NCBI GenBank assembly: GCA_024398715.1
Contig: JAKSIP010000010.1
Coordinates: 1 to 64,000, forward strand
Reading direction: 5' to 3'
DNA length: 64,000 nt
Source: Bacteroidaceae bacterium
GTDB taxonomy: Bacteria > Bacteroidota > Bacteroidia > Bacteroidales > Bacteroidaceae
Part shown: in pieces, positions 10,201 through 19,544 of the stretch
How the letters are laid out: each line of letters begins with the position of its first letter
How positions within the stretch are numbered: position 1 is the stretch's first letter
Made by a program: the position numbers and the translations under genes
Notes under the pieces: generated by a model
What the model was told of the DNA's origin: nothing
The model's database searches: none
What the model saw: the letters and a program-made list of their open reading frames with translations, nothing else

Positions 10201-10961
10201 GTTCCATCGCAATAAAAGCGCCTGGTCAGTTTATAACCGTCCGGAACAGACATACAGAAAAGACCGTCATCCAGAGTTGCAACATATAGAATATCATTGT
10301 AAGAGCATAAAGTGGACGCCTTTATTTCCTGGGACACCACTTCTATTTTCTTCAATCTGTTGTTCTGAAGATTCAGTTCGAACAGACCTTTTTCGTTGTC
10401 TGCCAGAATCAGCAGATTGGGGTTTGAACTGACCGATACGATTTTTTCAAACCTGTAATGGTCATATTCATTAAACTGTTGCACGCGCTCAAGCTGTTCG
10501 GAAACCGTACTGAATCTTGCAAGAATATGTCCGGAGCTATAGTATAAATAGATATAATCTCCCGCATGACAGGCTGCATCGGGAGCAAGACAGTTTCCGT
10601 CAAGTTTGACTTCCCTGAAAGTCTCCAGAGAAATGTCAAACAGGAAAAGCTTATCCGAGGCCGAAATCAGAGCTTTGTCACCAAAGGGTTCAATAAGCGA
10701 TACGTCAATAAGCGGAGACTCGGAGCTTTTGTCCAAAGATGAAAAAAAAGACTGGAATGAATTGTTGAGTATGTAGAAACCGTTTGAGGCACCTACCCAT
10801 AAACGGGTGGCTTTGTCAATTGTAAGACATTTGACATCGCTGGTAGGAAGGTAATCCTTATATTGGACATTAATACCGCACACGCGCTCAGGCAACAATA
10901 TCAACAGAATGACAACAGCCGTAATTTTGCATTTAACCCATAATTTGTACCAATATTTCAT
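7209..10961 (-). CDS. HTCS-like sensor C: intact kinase, receiver with Lys-to-Met change, truncated AraC tail
   Basis: A 1250-residue hybrid sensor. N-terminal signal/anchor (about residues 10-30), propeller repeats (LWVGASNGFYIL, IWLGTDGGGINK), Y_Y_Y domain before a membrane helix (about 765-790), then a canonical kinase. Acceptor H816 lies in HDLRSPL, the N box is NAIKYS, G1 is DQGRGF and G2 is GFGIGLSSVK. The receiver has the acidic pair (VVDDNKD), D1096 in SDVLFPDMSG and FSSN, but the invariant Lys is M1149 (IFSMPFD), which should impair normal receiver activation. The chain ends after the first helix-turn-helix of the AraC domain (SLGVTQELVDMKFKRLTGM), as in sensor B. It has its own -33/-7 promoter and is first of the three tandem sensors. 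The pattern fits a kinase that signals through partners rather than its own DNA-binding output; that is inference. Confidence 0.9.
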   Translation of the reverse strand: MKYWYKLWVKCKITAVVILLILLPERVCGINVQYKDYLPTSDVKCLTIDKATRLWVGASNGFYILNNSFQSFFSSLDKSSESPLIDVSLIEPFGDKALISASDKLFLFDISLETFREVKLDGNCLAPDAACHAGDYIYLYYSSGHILARFSTVSEQLERVQQFNEYDHYRFEKIVSVSSNPNLLILADNEKGLFELNLQNNRLKKIEVVSQEIKASTLCSYNDILYVATLDDGLFCMSVPDGYKLTRRFYCDGTENGLEDNNILACCIDSTKYRIYISVEGVGVYIYELSDGTCYQLLQSQDLLSVSQICNVGYDHIICVTSGNGISSVKSSFYKTFTRNSKETNTSLSHSSVLSILPDKSDGGIWLGTDGGGINKLFLYSDYNRNRVDGYPSTLPEKVACMTEYDENCLLCLLKRKGLYLFNKKTGGLKPLSLPFLNDNSVRMQLYRNLMISQCGSANIFIFNVGHENYFYEPKSGHYESFDILPDGSTDYVVKSYSNQYHTLIQTNYSIFEINNRTLRVRRLYNSNDYIGASAPCPDGSIFFAVKNVIFRFNPNKSEIKEVFVVPDENIFISSLCRDENGLLWMTLSDNDVAYYEIDNDRLVSYSFSNFADNCYTNNFANLIDGRIFISGAAGMLMLEPGIHGAFDRENQISLEFRSMYVNGVPVSDLVDRIVIPDGNSNVTFSFDVSNGDPLRSDMLKYSLVSNRKGLVYEFVGNEPSVTFYHLMPGNYKLEVSAKGSTGWQSPGVLFKFKVHRPFMSSIYAFFLYFLLVSGLVVLLYMLSQRRKEEKIAQVRLMFTQEKKDNKIEQIARTVHDLRSPLFIVMNRINTALDALADKKSDHDKLSAALPQIDKMTEMINTVLSQVKEENSDYQLFLQTININDWVTQMISNFQDRAESCGLCLKFVADLSLKRIDSDKRLLESCLRNLLTNAIKYSDSGTIVVRTLRNNGKCRFSVEDQGRGFTCSPDELFKKFFRESKEAGKASGFGIGLSSVKDFAEKLGGSAGAEHNPSGVGSTFWFEVPLFDENEVHNSSVLSNFDTTSYSILVVDDNKDVTDFFKTEFRYLFKKILSAQSVASAMEIIRNSQPDFVISDVLFPDMSGVEMCIQIKTNLVMSHIPVALFSSNSEAMSDMANEPKTGPDLIFSMPFDSKMIFKSVKEMLIERVNLQNRYLNGNLRQLSADCTFSIADERFVTEFNTFCAQNPDNALKNISAFAASLGVTQELVDMKFKRLTGMVASEFLKANARK

Positions 10962-10983
10962 ATAAACGGATTTTTACATATTA

Positions 10984-11018
10984 CAAATATAAACAATTAT
11001 TTACAATAATGGTTCAAA
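10984..11018 (-). promoter_or_regulatory. Promoter of sensor C
   Basis: Minus strand: TTTG (11018-11015) and TATATTTG (10991-10984), 23 nt apart, a full match to the Bacteroidota consensus. It ends 22 nt before the ATG of the sensor C gene. Confidence 0.65.
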
Positions 11019-11020
11019 TT

Positions 11021-11060
11021 ATACGATAAAAAAGAGAGAGTGCCGGTTGCACCCTCTCTT
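11021..11060 (-). terminator. Rho-independent terminator of the CoA-transferase operon
   Basis: Minus strand: a 12-bp stem with one mismatch (11060-11049 pairing with 11043-11032), loop AACCG, then a run of T's. It lies 24 nt after the stop of the CoA-transferase gene and ends the six-gene operon. Confidence 0.85.
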
Positions 11061-11084
11061 CTATCATGAAGTATATGGCGTTTA

Positions 11085-12566
11085 TCAGAATTGTGTAAGG
11101 CGCATATCTCCCTGTTCTGCCAATGCGACATGCATTGAAAACGCTTTCTGCAACAAGTGAGGTGTCTGGCCTTTCTGCGCAATTTTGAGATAATCCCACA
11201 AAAGCTGTTTGTAGTCAGGATGAACGCAATTCTCAATAATGCACTTGGCACGCTCAACAGGAGACTTACCGCGCAAATCGGCAACACCCTGCTCTGTAAT
11301 CAGAATATTGACACTGTGTTCGTTGTGGTCAACATGTGAGCACATTGGAACAATAGCACTTATCTTGCCGCCTTTTGCAACAGAAGGACAAGAGAAAATG
11401 GAGATGAATGCATTACGCGTAAAGTCAGCGCTACCTCCAATACCGTTCATCATCTTGACACCGCTTACGTGGGTTGAATTGACGTTACCGTAAATATCGG
11501 CCTCAAGCGCTGTGTTCATTGAAATCAAGCCAAGACGGCGTGCTATTTCAGGGCTGTTCGAAATTTCGGTAGGACGCAGAACAAGTTTGTCTTTGAAAAA
11601 GTCCATATCCTGATATATGCTCTGGAGCGTTTCGTTGCTGACAGACAGAGAACTGGTGGAACCGAATTTGCAATGTCCCTGACGCATAAGTTCAATAACT
11701 GAGTCCTGAATAACCTCTGTGTACATTTCAAATGCCGGAACGGAAGGATCCTGGCCAAGAGCGCCAAGCACAGCATTTGCTACGTTTCCAACGCCGCTTT
11801 GGAGCGGAAGGAAGGTGCTTGGAATAATACCGCGTTTCATATCGCTGATAAGGAACTGGGCAACATTCTGACCAATCTGCTGGGTAACATCGTCCGGTTC
11901 TGTAAATCCGCGGGCCTCGTCAGGAATATTAACCTCTACAATACCCAAAATCTTTGCCGGATCAACTTGTATATACTCTTTTCCGGCACGGTCACTCGGC
12001 TTGAAAATTGGAATTTCCTTTCTGTATGGAGGATCTGCCGGCTCGTAAATGTCATGCAATCCTTTTGCACAAAGGGCATGGGCAGCATTAAGCTCAATGA
12101 TGAGTTTGTCTGCAAGACGTGCTACGGTAGGAGCAATACCCACACCGGCCGTTACGTAGATTTTCCCGTCGTCGGTAACATCGAACGCTTCAATGATACC
12201 AATATCAAGTTTACCGTAAAAACCATAGCGCAACTCCTGTGCCATATGTGAAAGATGCAAATCATTGTAAGCAATCTCACCGGCATTGACCGCAGTACGG
12301 AAGTCTTTGTTTGTGGTATATGGTGCGCGGAACTTTATAGCATGTTCACGTGACAGGATACCATCACACGAATCACCGGTGGAAGCACCGGTAAAAAGGC
12401 TGATTTTAAACTCTTTGCCCTGCTCATGAAGTTCGTGGGCCATTTGACCTATCTGACGGGTAACGGCCTTAGGAGTACCTGCAGGTGTAAAACCGCTCAA
12501 ACCTACGTTGAAGCCGTTTTTTACATAACTTGCCGCCTGTTCGGCAGAAATTTTTGGATAACTCAT
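11085..12566 (-). CDS. Acetyl-CoA hydrolase/transferase family (acyl-CoA:acetate or succinate CoA-transferase)
   Basis: A 493-residue cytosolic enzyme that moves CoA between short-chain acids such as acetyl-CoA, succinyl-CoA and propionyl-CoA. Such enzymes serve mixed-acid fermentation to acetate, propionate and succinate. Visible family marks are the N-terminal GFNVGLSGFTPAGTPKAV glycine-rich segment, QSGVGNVANAVLGAL, and MYTEVIQD, whose Glu aligns with the catalytic Glu that forms the CoA thioester. The C-terminal part holds GIGGSADFTRNA and ITEQGVADLRGKSP, typical of the Cat1/AarC/Ach1 group. The length fits the family. It is the last gene of the operon, 23 bp after lgt and just before a strong terminator. 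The exact donor and acceptor cannot be read from sequence. Confidence 0.9.
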   Translation of the reverse strand: MSYPKISAEQAASYVKNGFNVGLSGFTPAGTPKAVTRQIGQMAHELHEQGKEFKISLFTGASTGDSCDGILSREHAIKFRAPYTTNKDFRTAVNAGEIAYNDLHLSHMAQELRYGFYGKLDIGIIEAFDVTDDGKIYVTAGVGIAPTVARLADKLIIELNAAHALCAKGLHDIYEPADPPYRKEIPIFKPSDRAGKEYIQVDPAKILGIVEVNIPDEARGFTEPDDVTQQIGQNVAQFLISDMKRGIIPSTFLPLQSGVGNVANAVLGALGQDPSVPAFEMYTEVIQDSVIELMRQGHCKFGSTSSLSVSNETLQSIYQDMDFFKDKLVLRPTEISNSPEIARRLGLISMNTALEADIYGNVNSTHVSGVKMMNGIGGSADFTRNAFISIFSCPSVAKGGKISAIVPMCSHVDHNEHSVNILITEQGVADLRGKSPVERAKCIIENCVHPDYKQLLWDYLKIAQKGQTPHLLQKAFSMHVALAEQGDMRLTQF

Positions 12567-12589
12567 TTCTAAAAATATTTAAAACTCTA

Positions 12590-13435
12590 TTACTTTTTGT
12601 CTTTTCTTATAATTCCGAGTGCCCGTACAATAAGCCATACTCCTATTATCACAAACGGAATACTGAGCAATTGTCCCATATCAAGAGCCAGACCTTTTTC
12701 CCATGGGGACTGGATCTCTTTACAGAATTCAATAAAGAAACGGAACAGGAATATTGACGTTATGCAGAATCCGAAATAAAAACCGCTGCCCACCCAATCC
12801 ATATGTTTCCTGTAAACCGAATAAATCACGGCAAAAATCATCAGATAGGCTATGGCTTCGTACAGCTGGGCAGGATAACGCGGGAAATCCTCGCCTAACT
12901 GGGCAAAAACAAATCCGGCATCGGAACCTGTTGCTTTGCCTACAATCTCAGAGTTCATAAGATTTCCCAAACGGATTGCTGCCGCTGTAACAGGAGTGGC
13001 AACACAGACCATATCTATCACTCTCAACAAAGAGAGTTTCTGTTTTCTGCAATATAGCCACAGACCTATAAAGACACCTATTGTTCCGCCATGACTGGCA
13101 AGACCGCGATAACCGGTCATTCTAACGCCGTTACCGGTAAATTCAATGGGCAACAGCATCTCGATAAAATTCGGGAACGATGCAAAATAATACCCCGGCT
13201 CGTAAAAAATACAATGACCCAGACGGGCGCCTATGAGTATGCCTATGAAACCATAAATAAACAACGGTTCATACTGTTTTTGCGTCAGTTTCTGGTCCTG
13301 ATAGAACTTTTTGACCAGGAAATAAGCACAAACCAGTCCTATTATCCAGAACAAAGAGTAAAAACGGATAGGAAGTCCCAGCAGGCGAAACGCTTCAGCA
13401 GGTGGATTCCAGACTATGTACAACAAACTGTTCAT
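12590..13435 (-). CDS. lgt: Prolipoprotein diacylglyceryl transferase
   Basis: Lgt (281 residues) is the inner-membrane enzyme that adds diacylglycerol from phosphatidylglycerol to the lipobox Cys of prelipoproteins, the first step of lipoprotein maturation. Family marks in order: GARLGHCIFYEP (about 70-80), GLASHGG carrying the conserved His, RLGNLMNSEIVG with the signature Arg, Asn and Glu, and RYPAQLYEA. Several hydrophobic helices alternate with these. Many lipoproteins in this window (for example those starting at 37579, 40172, 52487, 61409 and 63207) would be substrates. The gene is 15 bp after ychF and 23 bp before the CoA-transferase gene, in one operon. Confidence 0.97.
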   Translation of the reverse strand: MNSLLYIVWNPPAEAFRLLGLPIRFYSLFWIIGLVCAYFLVKKFYQDQKLTQKQYEPLFIYGFIGILIGARLGHCIFYEPGYYFASFPNFIEMLLPIEFTGNGVRMTGYRGLASHGGTIGVFIGLWLYCRKQKLSLLRVIDMVCVATPVTAAAIRLGNLMNSEIVGKATGSDAGFVFAQLGEDFPRYPAQLYEAIAYLMIFAVIYSVYRKHMDWVGSGFYFGFCITSIFLFRFFIEFCKEIQSPWEKGLALDMGQLLSIPFVIIGVWLIVRALGIIRKDKK

Positions 13436-13450
13436 ATAAATTCTGTAAAG

Positions 13451-14551
13451 TTACACATTAAAACGGAAATGCATAATATCCCCGTCCTGAACAATATATT
13501 CCTTTCCCTCTACATTCAGTTTGCCGGCATCGCGTACGGCAGATTCGGAACCGTATTGTATGTAATCTTCATATTTGATTACCTCGGCACGGATAAATCC
13601 TTTTTCAAAATCAGTATGGATTACACCGGCACACTGCGGTGCTTTCCAGCCGCGACGGTATGTCCATGCCTTGACTTCCATAGGACCGGCTGTTATGTAC
13701 GTTTCCAGTCCCAGAAGATTGTATGCGGCTTTGATTATTCTTGCTACGCCGCTCTCTTTCAGACCTATCTCTTCAAGAAACATCTTACGGTCTTCAAAAG
13801 ACTCAAGTTCCGCAATCTCCGACTCTATTTTTGCAGCTACCACAAGCAGGCCTGCATTTTCATCCTTGATTGCCTGACGGACCTGTTCAACGTATGCATT
13901 TCCACCTGCAATACTGCCCTCGTCCACGTTGCAGACGTACAGTACGGGTTTTGCGGTAAGCAGAAAAAGGTCAGCGGCAATAGCCTGTTCATCTTTGGAT
14001 TCAAAGGTTACGGTTCGTGCGGATTTTCCCTGCAGCAGAGCATCTTTGTATGCCGTAAGAACATTCATTATCTGTTTTGCAGACTTGTCACCCACAGCTG
14101 CCTGTTTGGAAACCTTCTGCATTTTCTGATCAATGCTTTCAAGATCTTTTATCTGCAGTTCCATATCAACAATTTCCTTGTCACGGACGGGGTTGACGGA
14201 ACCGTCCACATGTGTTACGTTGTCATCGTCAAAACAGCGCAGTACATGAATGACGGCATCGGTCTGACGGATGTTGCCAAGGAATTTGTTTCCCAAGCCC
14301 TCTCCTTTGCTTGCTCCCTTTACCAGACCGGCTATATCTACAATCTCTACGGTAGCCGGGACTATCCTGTCCGGATGTACAAGTTCTGCAAGTTTGGTAA
14401 GACGTTCATCGGGAACCGTTATCGTACCCACATTCGGTTCAATGGTACAGAACGGAAAGTTAGCTGCCTGAGCCTTTGCGCTTGACAAGGCATTGAAAAG
14501 TGTTGATTTGCCTACATTGGGCAAGCCTATAATACCACATTGAAGTGCCAT
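13451..14551 (-). CDS. ychF: Ribosome-associated P-loop ATPase/GTPase YchF (OLA1 type)
   Basis: A 366-residue Obg-family protein that hydrolyses ATP in preference to GTP and binds ribosomes; it is linked to stress responses. The P-loop is GLPNVGKS (residues 9-16), switch II is DIAGLVKGASKGEGLG, a coiled-coil insertion follows, and the G4 position reads NVDE instead of NKxD, which is the known basis of ATP preference. A TGS domain makes up the C-terminus, ending MHFRFNV. The length is typical. It sits 7 bp after mutS and 15 bp before lgt. Confidence 0.97.
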   Translation of the reverse strand: MALQCGIIGLPNVGKSTLFNALSSAKAQAANFPFCTIEPNVGTITVPDERLTKLAELVHPDRIVPATVEIVDIAGLVKGASKGEGLGNKFLGNIRQTDAVIHVLRCFDDDNVTHVDGSVNPVRDKEIVDMELQIKDLESIDQKMQKVSKQAAVGDKSAKQIMNVLTAYKDALLQGKSARTVTFESKDEQAIAADLFLLTAKPVLYVCNVDEGSIAGGNAYVEQVRQAIKDENAGLLVVAAKIESEIAELESFEDRKMFLEEIGLKESGVARIIKAAYNLLGLETYITAGPMEVKAWTYRRGWKAPQCAGVIHTDFEKGFIRAEVIKYEDYIQYGSESAVRDAGKLNVEGKEYIVQDGDIMHFRFNV

Positions 14552-14558
14552 AATTATA

Positions 14559-17174
14559 TTATCCTTTTAACAGTTTCTTTATATCGTTCAATTTATTCAG
14601 TGCCTGTAGAGGTGTCAGATTATTGACATCCACATTCAACAACTCGTCTCTTATCTGGGACAGAACCGGATCGTCAAGCTGGAAAAGATTCAACTGGTAT
14701 CCTTCTGCAGTCTGGGCAAGCCCATGCAAAGGTTTGTTTTTACCCTTGCCCTCCTGTTCCATCTGATTCAGGATCACCTGCGCACGGTCTATTATGGAAC
14801 GCGGCATTCCGGCAATTTTTGCAACATTGATACCGAATGAGCTCTCGCTGCCGCCCGGCTGCAGTTTACGCAGAAACAGCACCCTGTCATCAACTTCCTT
14901 GACAGAAACATTGTAATTGCGTATCCTCTTGAACTGTTCTGACATGCGGTTCAATTCATGATAATGGGTTGCAAACAGTGTTCTTGCCTGTGCATTACGT
15001 TTCTGATGGATATACTCAATAATGGCCCAGGCAATGGAAATACCGTCATATGTAGATGTTCCTCGTCCCAATTCATCGAAAAGGACCAGACTGCGTTCAG
15101 TCAGGTTATTCAGTATATTTGCAGATTCGGTCATCTCTACCATAAATGTGGATTCACCAAGTGAAATATTGTCGCTGGCACCTACACGGGTGAATATTTT
15201 GTCTACAACACCAATCCTTGCAGACTCTGCCGGCACAAAACTGCCTATCTGGGCCATAAGGGTAATCAGCGCGGTCTGACGCAGCAATGCCGATTTTCCG
15301 GCCATGTTAGGACCGGTAATAACAAGTATCTGCTGTCCGTTACTGTCCAGCAGAACATTGTTGGAAACATATTCCTGACCGGGCGGCAAACGCTTTTCAA
15401 TAACAGGATGACGGCCTTCTCTGATATCAATTACAAGCGAATCATCAACTACGGGTCTGTGATAATCAGACTCAATAGCGGTAACAGCCAAAGAGGAATA
15501 AAAATCAAGCTCGGCAATTATCTGACTGTTTTGCCTTATTGCGGCAACCCATTCCATAAGAGAAGCGGACAATTCCTGAAATATGCGTTGCTCAATAACA
15601 AGAATTCTGTCTTCGGCACCAAGAATCTTTTCCTCAAAGCTTTTGAGCTCAGGAGTAATATAACGCTCGGCATCAACAAGAGTCTGTTTGCGGATCCATT
15701 CCTGCGGGACTTTATCTTTATACGTGTTACGAACTTCAAGATAATATCCGTAAACATTGTTGTATGCAATTTTCAAAGAGGGAATACCTGTAATCTCAGA
15801 TTCACGCTGCTGCAGCTGCACAAGATATTGTTTTGTGGAATGGGAAAGGGAACGCAATTCGTCCAGTTCGGAGTCAACTCCGCTGTTTATGAAACCGGCA
15901 CGCGTTACAAGAACAGGAGCGTCCGGCTTTATTTCATGCAGAATCCTGTCCCGTATATCCTCACACAAATCAATCCGGTCAGCATAACCGGCAATGATAT
16001 TTTGGGAACAGCCTGTAAGAAGTTCCTTTACAGACACTAACAGTTTGAGAGACTCCCCTAAGAAGCGGACCTCCTTTGGAGAGATTCTGCCCAACGCCAC
16101 ACGCGATATGGTGCGTTCCATATCTCCAATGGCGCGCAGGTTTTGGCGCAAACTGTCAGCCACAGTCCTGTTGTCATGGAAAAACTGGACACAATCAAGT
16201 CTGCAGTCAATTTTGGCAGGGTCCTTGAGCGGGAACAGCAGATGATTCCTCAACAGACGCGCTCCCATAGGAGAAACGGTATTGTCTATCGTTTCCAAAA
16301 GAGAAACGCTTTCCTGAGTATTGCCTTCAACAAGTTCAAGATTACGGATTGTAAATCTGTCAAGGCGGACAAAATGGTCCTGCTCTATGGTTCCGAGCGT
16401 TGATATGTGTTGCAGATTGTTATGATGGGTATCAGTAAGATACTGCAATATGGCACCGGCGGCAATTATACCGCATGTCATACGTTCAACACCGAAACCT
16501 TTCAACGTGCATGTACCGAAATGTCCGGTCAGCTTATCTTGGGCAAACTGTTCTCTGAATACCCAGTCTGCCATTTCAAAAAGATTGTATTTACCGTTGA
16601 AATGAGATAAAAACTGCCCTTTGGAACCATACTCCACCAGGATTTCCTTGGGGTCATAACTGCAAAGCAGTTTGTCTATATTTTCCACAGAGCCCTCTGT
16701 TACTGCAAAATAACCGGTAGAGATATCCAGTATGGCAAAACCAACTATATTGCGTCCGAAAGAGACTGCGGCAAGATAATTGTTCTCCTTGGCATCCAGT
16801 ACGGAATCGATTGTGGTGATGCCCGGGGTTACCAGTTCCGTTATGGCGCGCTTGACAAGTTTCTTTGTCAGCTTGGGATCTTCCATCTGGTCACAGATAG
16901 CCACCCGCTTTCCTGCCCGGATCAGTTTGGGCAGATATGAATCAAGAGCATGATACGGGAAACCGGCCATAGCCATGGGTTCACCGTCAGAATTACGGCC
17001 GTTTGAGCGGTGGGTCAGAGTGATACCCAAAATGGAGGCTGCCTCGGTGGCATCCGTTGAATATGTCTCGTAAAAGTCTCCGCAACGGAACAGCAGAATG
17101 GCATCGGGGTTCTTTGCCTTCAGGTCAAAGAACTGTTTCATCATTGGGGTTACTGCCTGTGATTCTTGAGACAT
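14559..17174 (-). CDS. mutS: DNA mismatch repair ATPase MutS
   Basis: MutS (871 residues) detects mismatches and short loops and recruits MutL. The N-terminal mismatch-binding domain carries the wedge motif F34-Y-E36 in CGDFYETY. The ATPase has Walker A GPNMAGKS (621-628), the STFMVEM segment, Walker [17 protein letters not shown] and the ATHYHEL motif. The C-terminus ends in the dimer helix region. The length matches the family. Stop and start are only 4-7 bp from the CDF gene upstream and ychF downstream, so it is part of the six-gene operon. Confidence 0.98.
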   Translation of the reverse strand: MSQESQAVTPMMKQFFDLKAKNPDAILLFRCGDFYETYSTDATEAASILGITLTHRSNGRNSDGEPMAMAGFPYHALDSYLPKLIRAGKRVAICDQMEDPKLTKKLVKRAITELVTPGITTIDSVLDAKENNYLAAVSFGRNIVGFAILDISTGYFAVTEGSVENIDKLLCSYDPKEILVEYGSKGQFLSHFNGKYNLFEMADWVFREQFAQDKLTGHFGTCTLKGFGVERMTCGIIAAGAILQYLTDTHHNNLQHISTLGTIEQDHFVRLDRFTIRNLELVEGNTQESVSLLETIDNTVSPMGARLLRNHLLFPLKDPAKIDCRLDCVQFFHDNRTVADSLRQNLRAIGDMERTISRVALGRISPKEVRFLGESLKLLVSVKELLTGCSQNIIAGYADRIDLCEDIRDRILHEIKPDAPVLVTRAGFINSGVDSELDELRSLSHSTKQYLVQLQQRESEITGIPSLKIAYNNVYGYYLEVRNTYKDKVPQEWIRKQTLVDAERYITPELKSFEEKILGAEDRILVIEQRIFQELSASLMEWVAAIRQNSQIIAELDFYSSLAVTAIESDYHRPVVDDSLVIDIREGRHPVIEKRLPPGQEYVSNNVLLDSNGQQILVITGPNMAGKSALLRQTALITLMAQIGSFVPAESARIGVVDKIFTRVGASDNISLGESTFMVEMTESANILNNLTERSLVLFDELGRGTSTYDGISIAWAIIEYIHQKRNAQARTLFATHYHELNRMSEQFKRIRNYNVSVKEVDDRVLFLRKLQPGGSESSFGINVAKIAGMPRSIIDRAQVILNQMEQEGKGKNKPLHGLAQTAEGYQLNLFQLDDPVLSQIRDELLNVDVNNLTPLQALNKLNDIKKLLKG

Positions 17175-17178
17175 ATCA

Positions 17179-18081
17179 TCAATCTATTTCTATTGCAAAA
17201 TCTGCAATGTTATTGTTCCGTAACAGAAGTGCAATCCGACTGCGCAGATCTGCAATATCATTTCCGTTTTCCAAATTTGATTTCACTACAACCATTCCGC
17301 ATGCCACATGCTCCGAAAGGCTCCACAAACGCAGTTTGACAAGTTCTTCAACACCATGCATGGCGCGTATGTTATCTGCAACCTCGTAGGAGCATACACC
17401 GTGGGGAGTGGCTTCCATAACCATAATCACGCTATCGTAAAAATTCTTGATTACACCAATCAGAACATATACCGCAATAAGTATGGAAAGAGCAGGGTCA
17501 AGCCACTGTATATTTGCAAACTTGAGGACTGCCGATGCCACAAGAAGGGCTATCCAGCCAAAAGCATCTGACATAAGATGCAGATTTACAAGACGTTCAT
17601 TGGAATCGTGCCCATGACGCGTTGTAAGAACAGCAAGAAACTTGAACAGTATTCCGCCAACTGCAACCCAAAGCATTCCGTTTACAGACAGACTCTGCTC
17701 ATGTTCATGTTCCATGATTCCCAATGTATGGACAATGACAAGTACCGAACCTGCTGTAAGTACAAGTCCGTTCAGCAATGTGCCGCAAAGGGAATATCTG
17801 TAATAACCGAAAGTATAACGGTCATTGGCCGCACGCGTTGAGACTTTCTCGAAAACCCAGGCAAGGAACAGGGAAAGCGTGCAACCGAGATTATGCACAC
17901 CCTCTGAGAATATTGCCGAGCTGTTTGTGTAATACCCGCCAACGAAAACCGCTGCGGTGAACAGCACATTTATAACCAAAGCCACAAGTATATTCGTACT
18001 TGCATGATGATGGTGATGAGCCAATACATCCAGAAAATTATCCTTATACTCCTTTGGGCAATGATTATGCGGTTCCATCAC
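17179..18081 (-). CDS. Cation diffusion facilitator (zinc/divalent metal exporter)
   Basis: A 300-residue inner-membrane antiporter that exports Zn or a similar ion. It has a His-rich N-terminus (AHHHHH, about 21-26), six membrane helices and a cytoplasmic C-terminal domain. In helix 5 the metal pair HLMSD is intact. In helix 2 the usual HxxxD pair reads H63-NLG-C67 (SEGVHNLGC), so the Asp is replaced by Cys; this may shift metal preference. The start overlaps the end of the GltS-like gene by 4 nt (ATGA), and mutS follows after 4 bp. The metal transported is not decidable from sequence. Confidence 0.92.
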   Translation of the reverse strand: MMEPHNHCPKEYKDNFLDVLAHHHHHASTNILVALVINVLFTAAVFVGGYYTNSSAIFSEGVHNLGCTLSLFLAWVFEKVSTRAANDRYTFGYYRYSLCGTLLNGLVLTAGSVLVIVHTLGIMEHEHEQSLSVNGMLWVAVGGILFKFLAVLTTRHGHDSNERLVNLHLMSDAFGWIALLVASAVLKFANIQWLDPALSILIAVYVLIGVIKNFYDSVIMVMEATPHGVCSYEVADNIRAMHGVEELVKLRLWSLSEHVACGMVVVKSNLENGNDIADLRSRIALLLRNNNIADFAIEID

Positions 18082-19520
18082 TTGTTATCCTTATTCTTTT
18101 TTTTGAAGACTTTCTTTCTGAACAGGAATAATGTGAACACAATTCCCATCAGGGTAAGAATTCCCAAAGAAATGAACGATGCCGTCAGACTCTTGGGAGC
18201 ATAACCAACCAGAAGAAGTATGGGGAAGCCCATGGCGAGGGCCGGTATTGTCTGGAACGCAAGATTATTGGCAGCAGGAGTCTCATATTTGGGGTCAACC
18301 TCACGCAACAGAATCATACCGTTGCTTGCTGTTCCGGTAAGCATTCCGAACATGGCAAGAAAACCCTGGTACTCATATCCATTGTAAATATGCTTTGAAA
18401 CGGCAAGCACATAGTAGAATGTGGCAACAACGCCCAAGGTACATACAATCACCAGAGGAACAATAAACTGCTTGAGATTCTCAAAATCTATTGCTGCCGT
18501 TCCCGCAACAATCATGACATCGAACAGGAATCCGCTCAAACGGTTCAAAAGAAAATTGTTCAGATAGTTTCTGCGCATGAAGTTATGTTTGCGCAACCAG
18601 CCTATCACCACTTTCACGACTGTAGCAAACAGAATGCCCCACAGGAAGTTGAAACCGTAGATAAGAGGTTTTATCGTATTCTCACCAAAGTTTCCCATAT
18701 CAAGTCCGCATAGCAGTTTCATCAGGAGGAACACAAGAAAATAGGTAAGCAGCACTATTGAAAACACTATTGTAAGTTTATCAACAGATTCGGAATGGGG
18801 AATCTCATTGCCCTGCTCATAATCGTCAAGAGAATAGACTTCTGCCTGATGTGATGCTACAACGGACAGTTTGCCCTGTTTTTTGAGACGGTTCATGAAC
18901 AGCACACCTATCACGCTTCCTACAATAAAACCTATTGCGGCAATGGAAAGACCAAAGTCTATTGATTTGAAATCAATCAGGAAATTCTCCAAGGCGGCAG
19001 TCTGATATATGGTACCGATATTCAAAGCCTGTCCGGGTCCCTGACCGTAACCCATTGGAAGCAGCATACCGCTTGCAAAGAATATTTCATGCCCTTTGCC
19101 AAGCTTTGTGTACATGAAATAAAGGACAAGAGTAATGGCCAGGCCAACAATACCCTGGATTATGTAGGTGCCGGCAGTCAATGCTCCGGACTCAATTATT
19201 TTGCCGGTAGTGGATTTCCCCTTGTTATCTACCGAGCGCAAAGCCATACAGATGAATCCCAGCGCAAGAGTGTGGTAAGTGACAAGTTCCATGAAAAACT
19301 TGTCAATAAGATTCTGTGCAAAAGGGAAAATTTTAAGGACAAGTATAACAAGGCCGCCTATCAGAGCAGACGGGATAAGGCTTTTGGCCATGAATTTAAC
19401 TTTTCTACGGATAATGTTACCAAGCAATATTGCTATTCCTATTATGCAGAACTGCAATAAAAAACTCCAGGCTTCGGGTCTAGCAAAAACTATACTGCTT
19501 GATGCAGCCAGAACATTCAT
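18078..19520 (-). CDS. GltS-like sodium/glutamate symporter
   Basis: A 480-residue polytopic membrane protein of the ESS (GltS) family, which takes up glutamate with Na+. It has about ten to twelve hydrophobic helices and two pseudo-symmetric halves. Each half contains a glycine-rich pore segment: LPMGYGQGPGQALNIG in the first and FGMLTGTASNGMILLREVD in the second. A charged central loop (KKQGKLSVVASHQAEVY) separates them, and the C-terminus is Lys-rich. It is the first gene of the six-gene operon. It is longer than E. coli GltS (about 400), as is common for Bacteroidota members, so the substrate is less sure. Confidence 0.85.
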   Translation of the reverse strand: MNVLAASSSIVFARPEAWSFLLQFCIIGIAILLGNIIRRKVKFMAKSLIPSALIGGLVILVLKIFPFAQNLIDKFFMELVTYHTLALGFICMALRSVDNKGKSTTGKIIESGALTAGTYIIQGIVGLAITLVLYFMYTKLGKGHEIFFASGMLLPMGYGQGPGQALNIGTIYQTAALENFLIDFKSIDFGLSIAAIGFIVGSVIGVLFMNRLKKQGKLSVVASHQAEVYSLDDYEQGNEIPHSESVDKLTIVFSIVLLTYFLVFLLMKLLCGLDMGNFGENTIKPLIYGFNFLWGILFATVVKVVIGWLRKHNFMRRNYLNNFLLNRLSGFLFDVMIVAGTAAIDFENLKQFIVPLVIVCTLGVVATFYYVLAVSKHIYNGYEYQGFLAMFGMLTGTASNGMILLREVDPKYETPAANNLAFQTIPALAMGFPILLLVGYAPKSLTASFISLGILTLMGIVFTLFLFRKKVFKKKNKDNK

Positions 19521-19544
19521 AACATTGATTTTTAAAATTCACGG

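Noticed and set aside
13091..14485. Plus-strand open frame of 464 codons across lgt and ychF
   Set aside because: It is antisense to two clear conserved genes and its product is Cys/Phe/Tyr-rich with no recognisable domain; it arises from the codon use of ychF and lgt.
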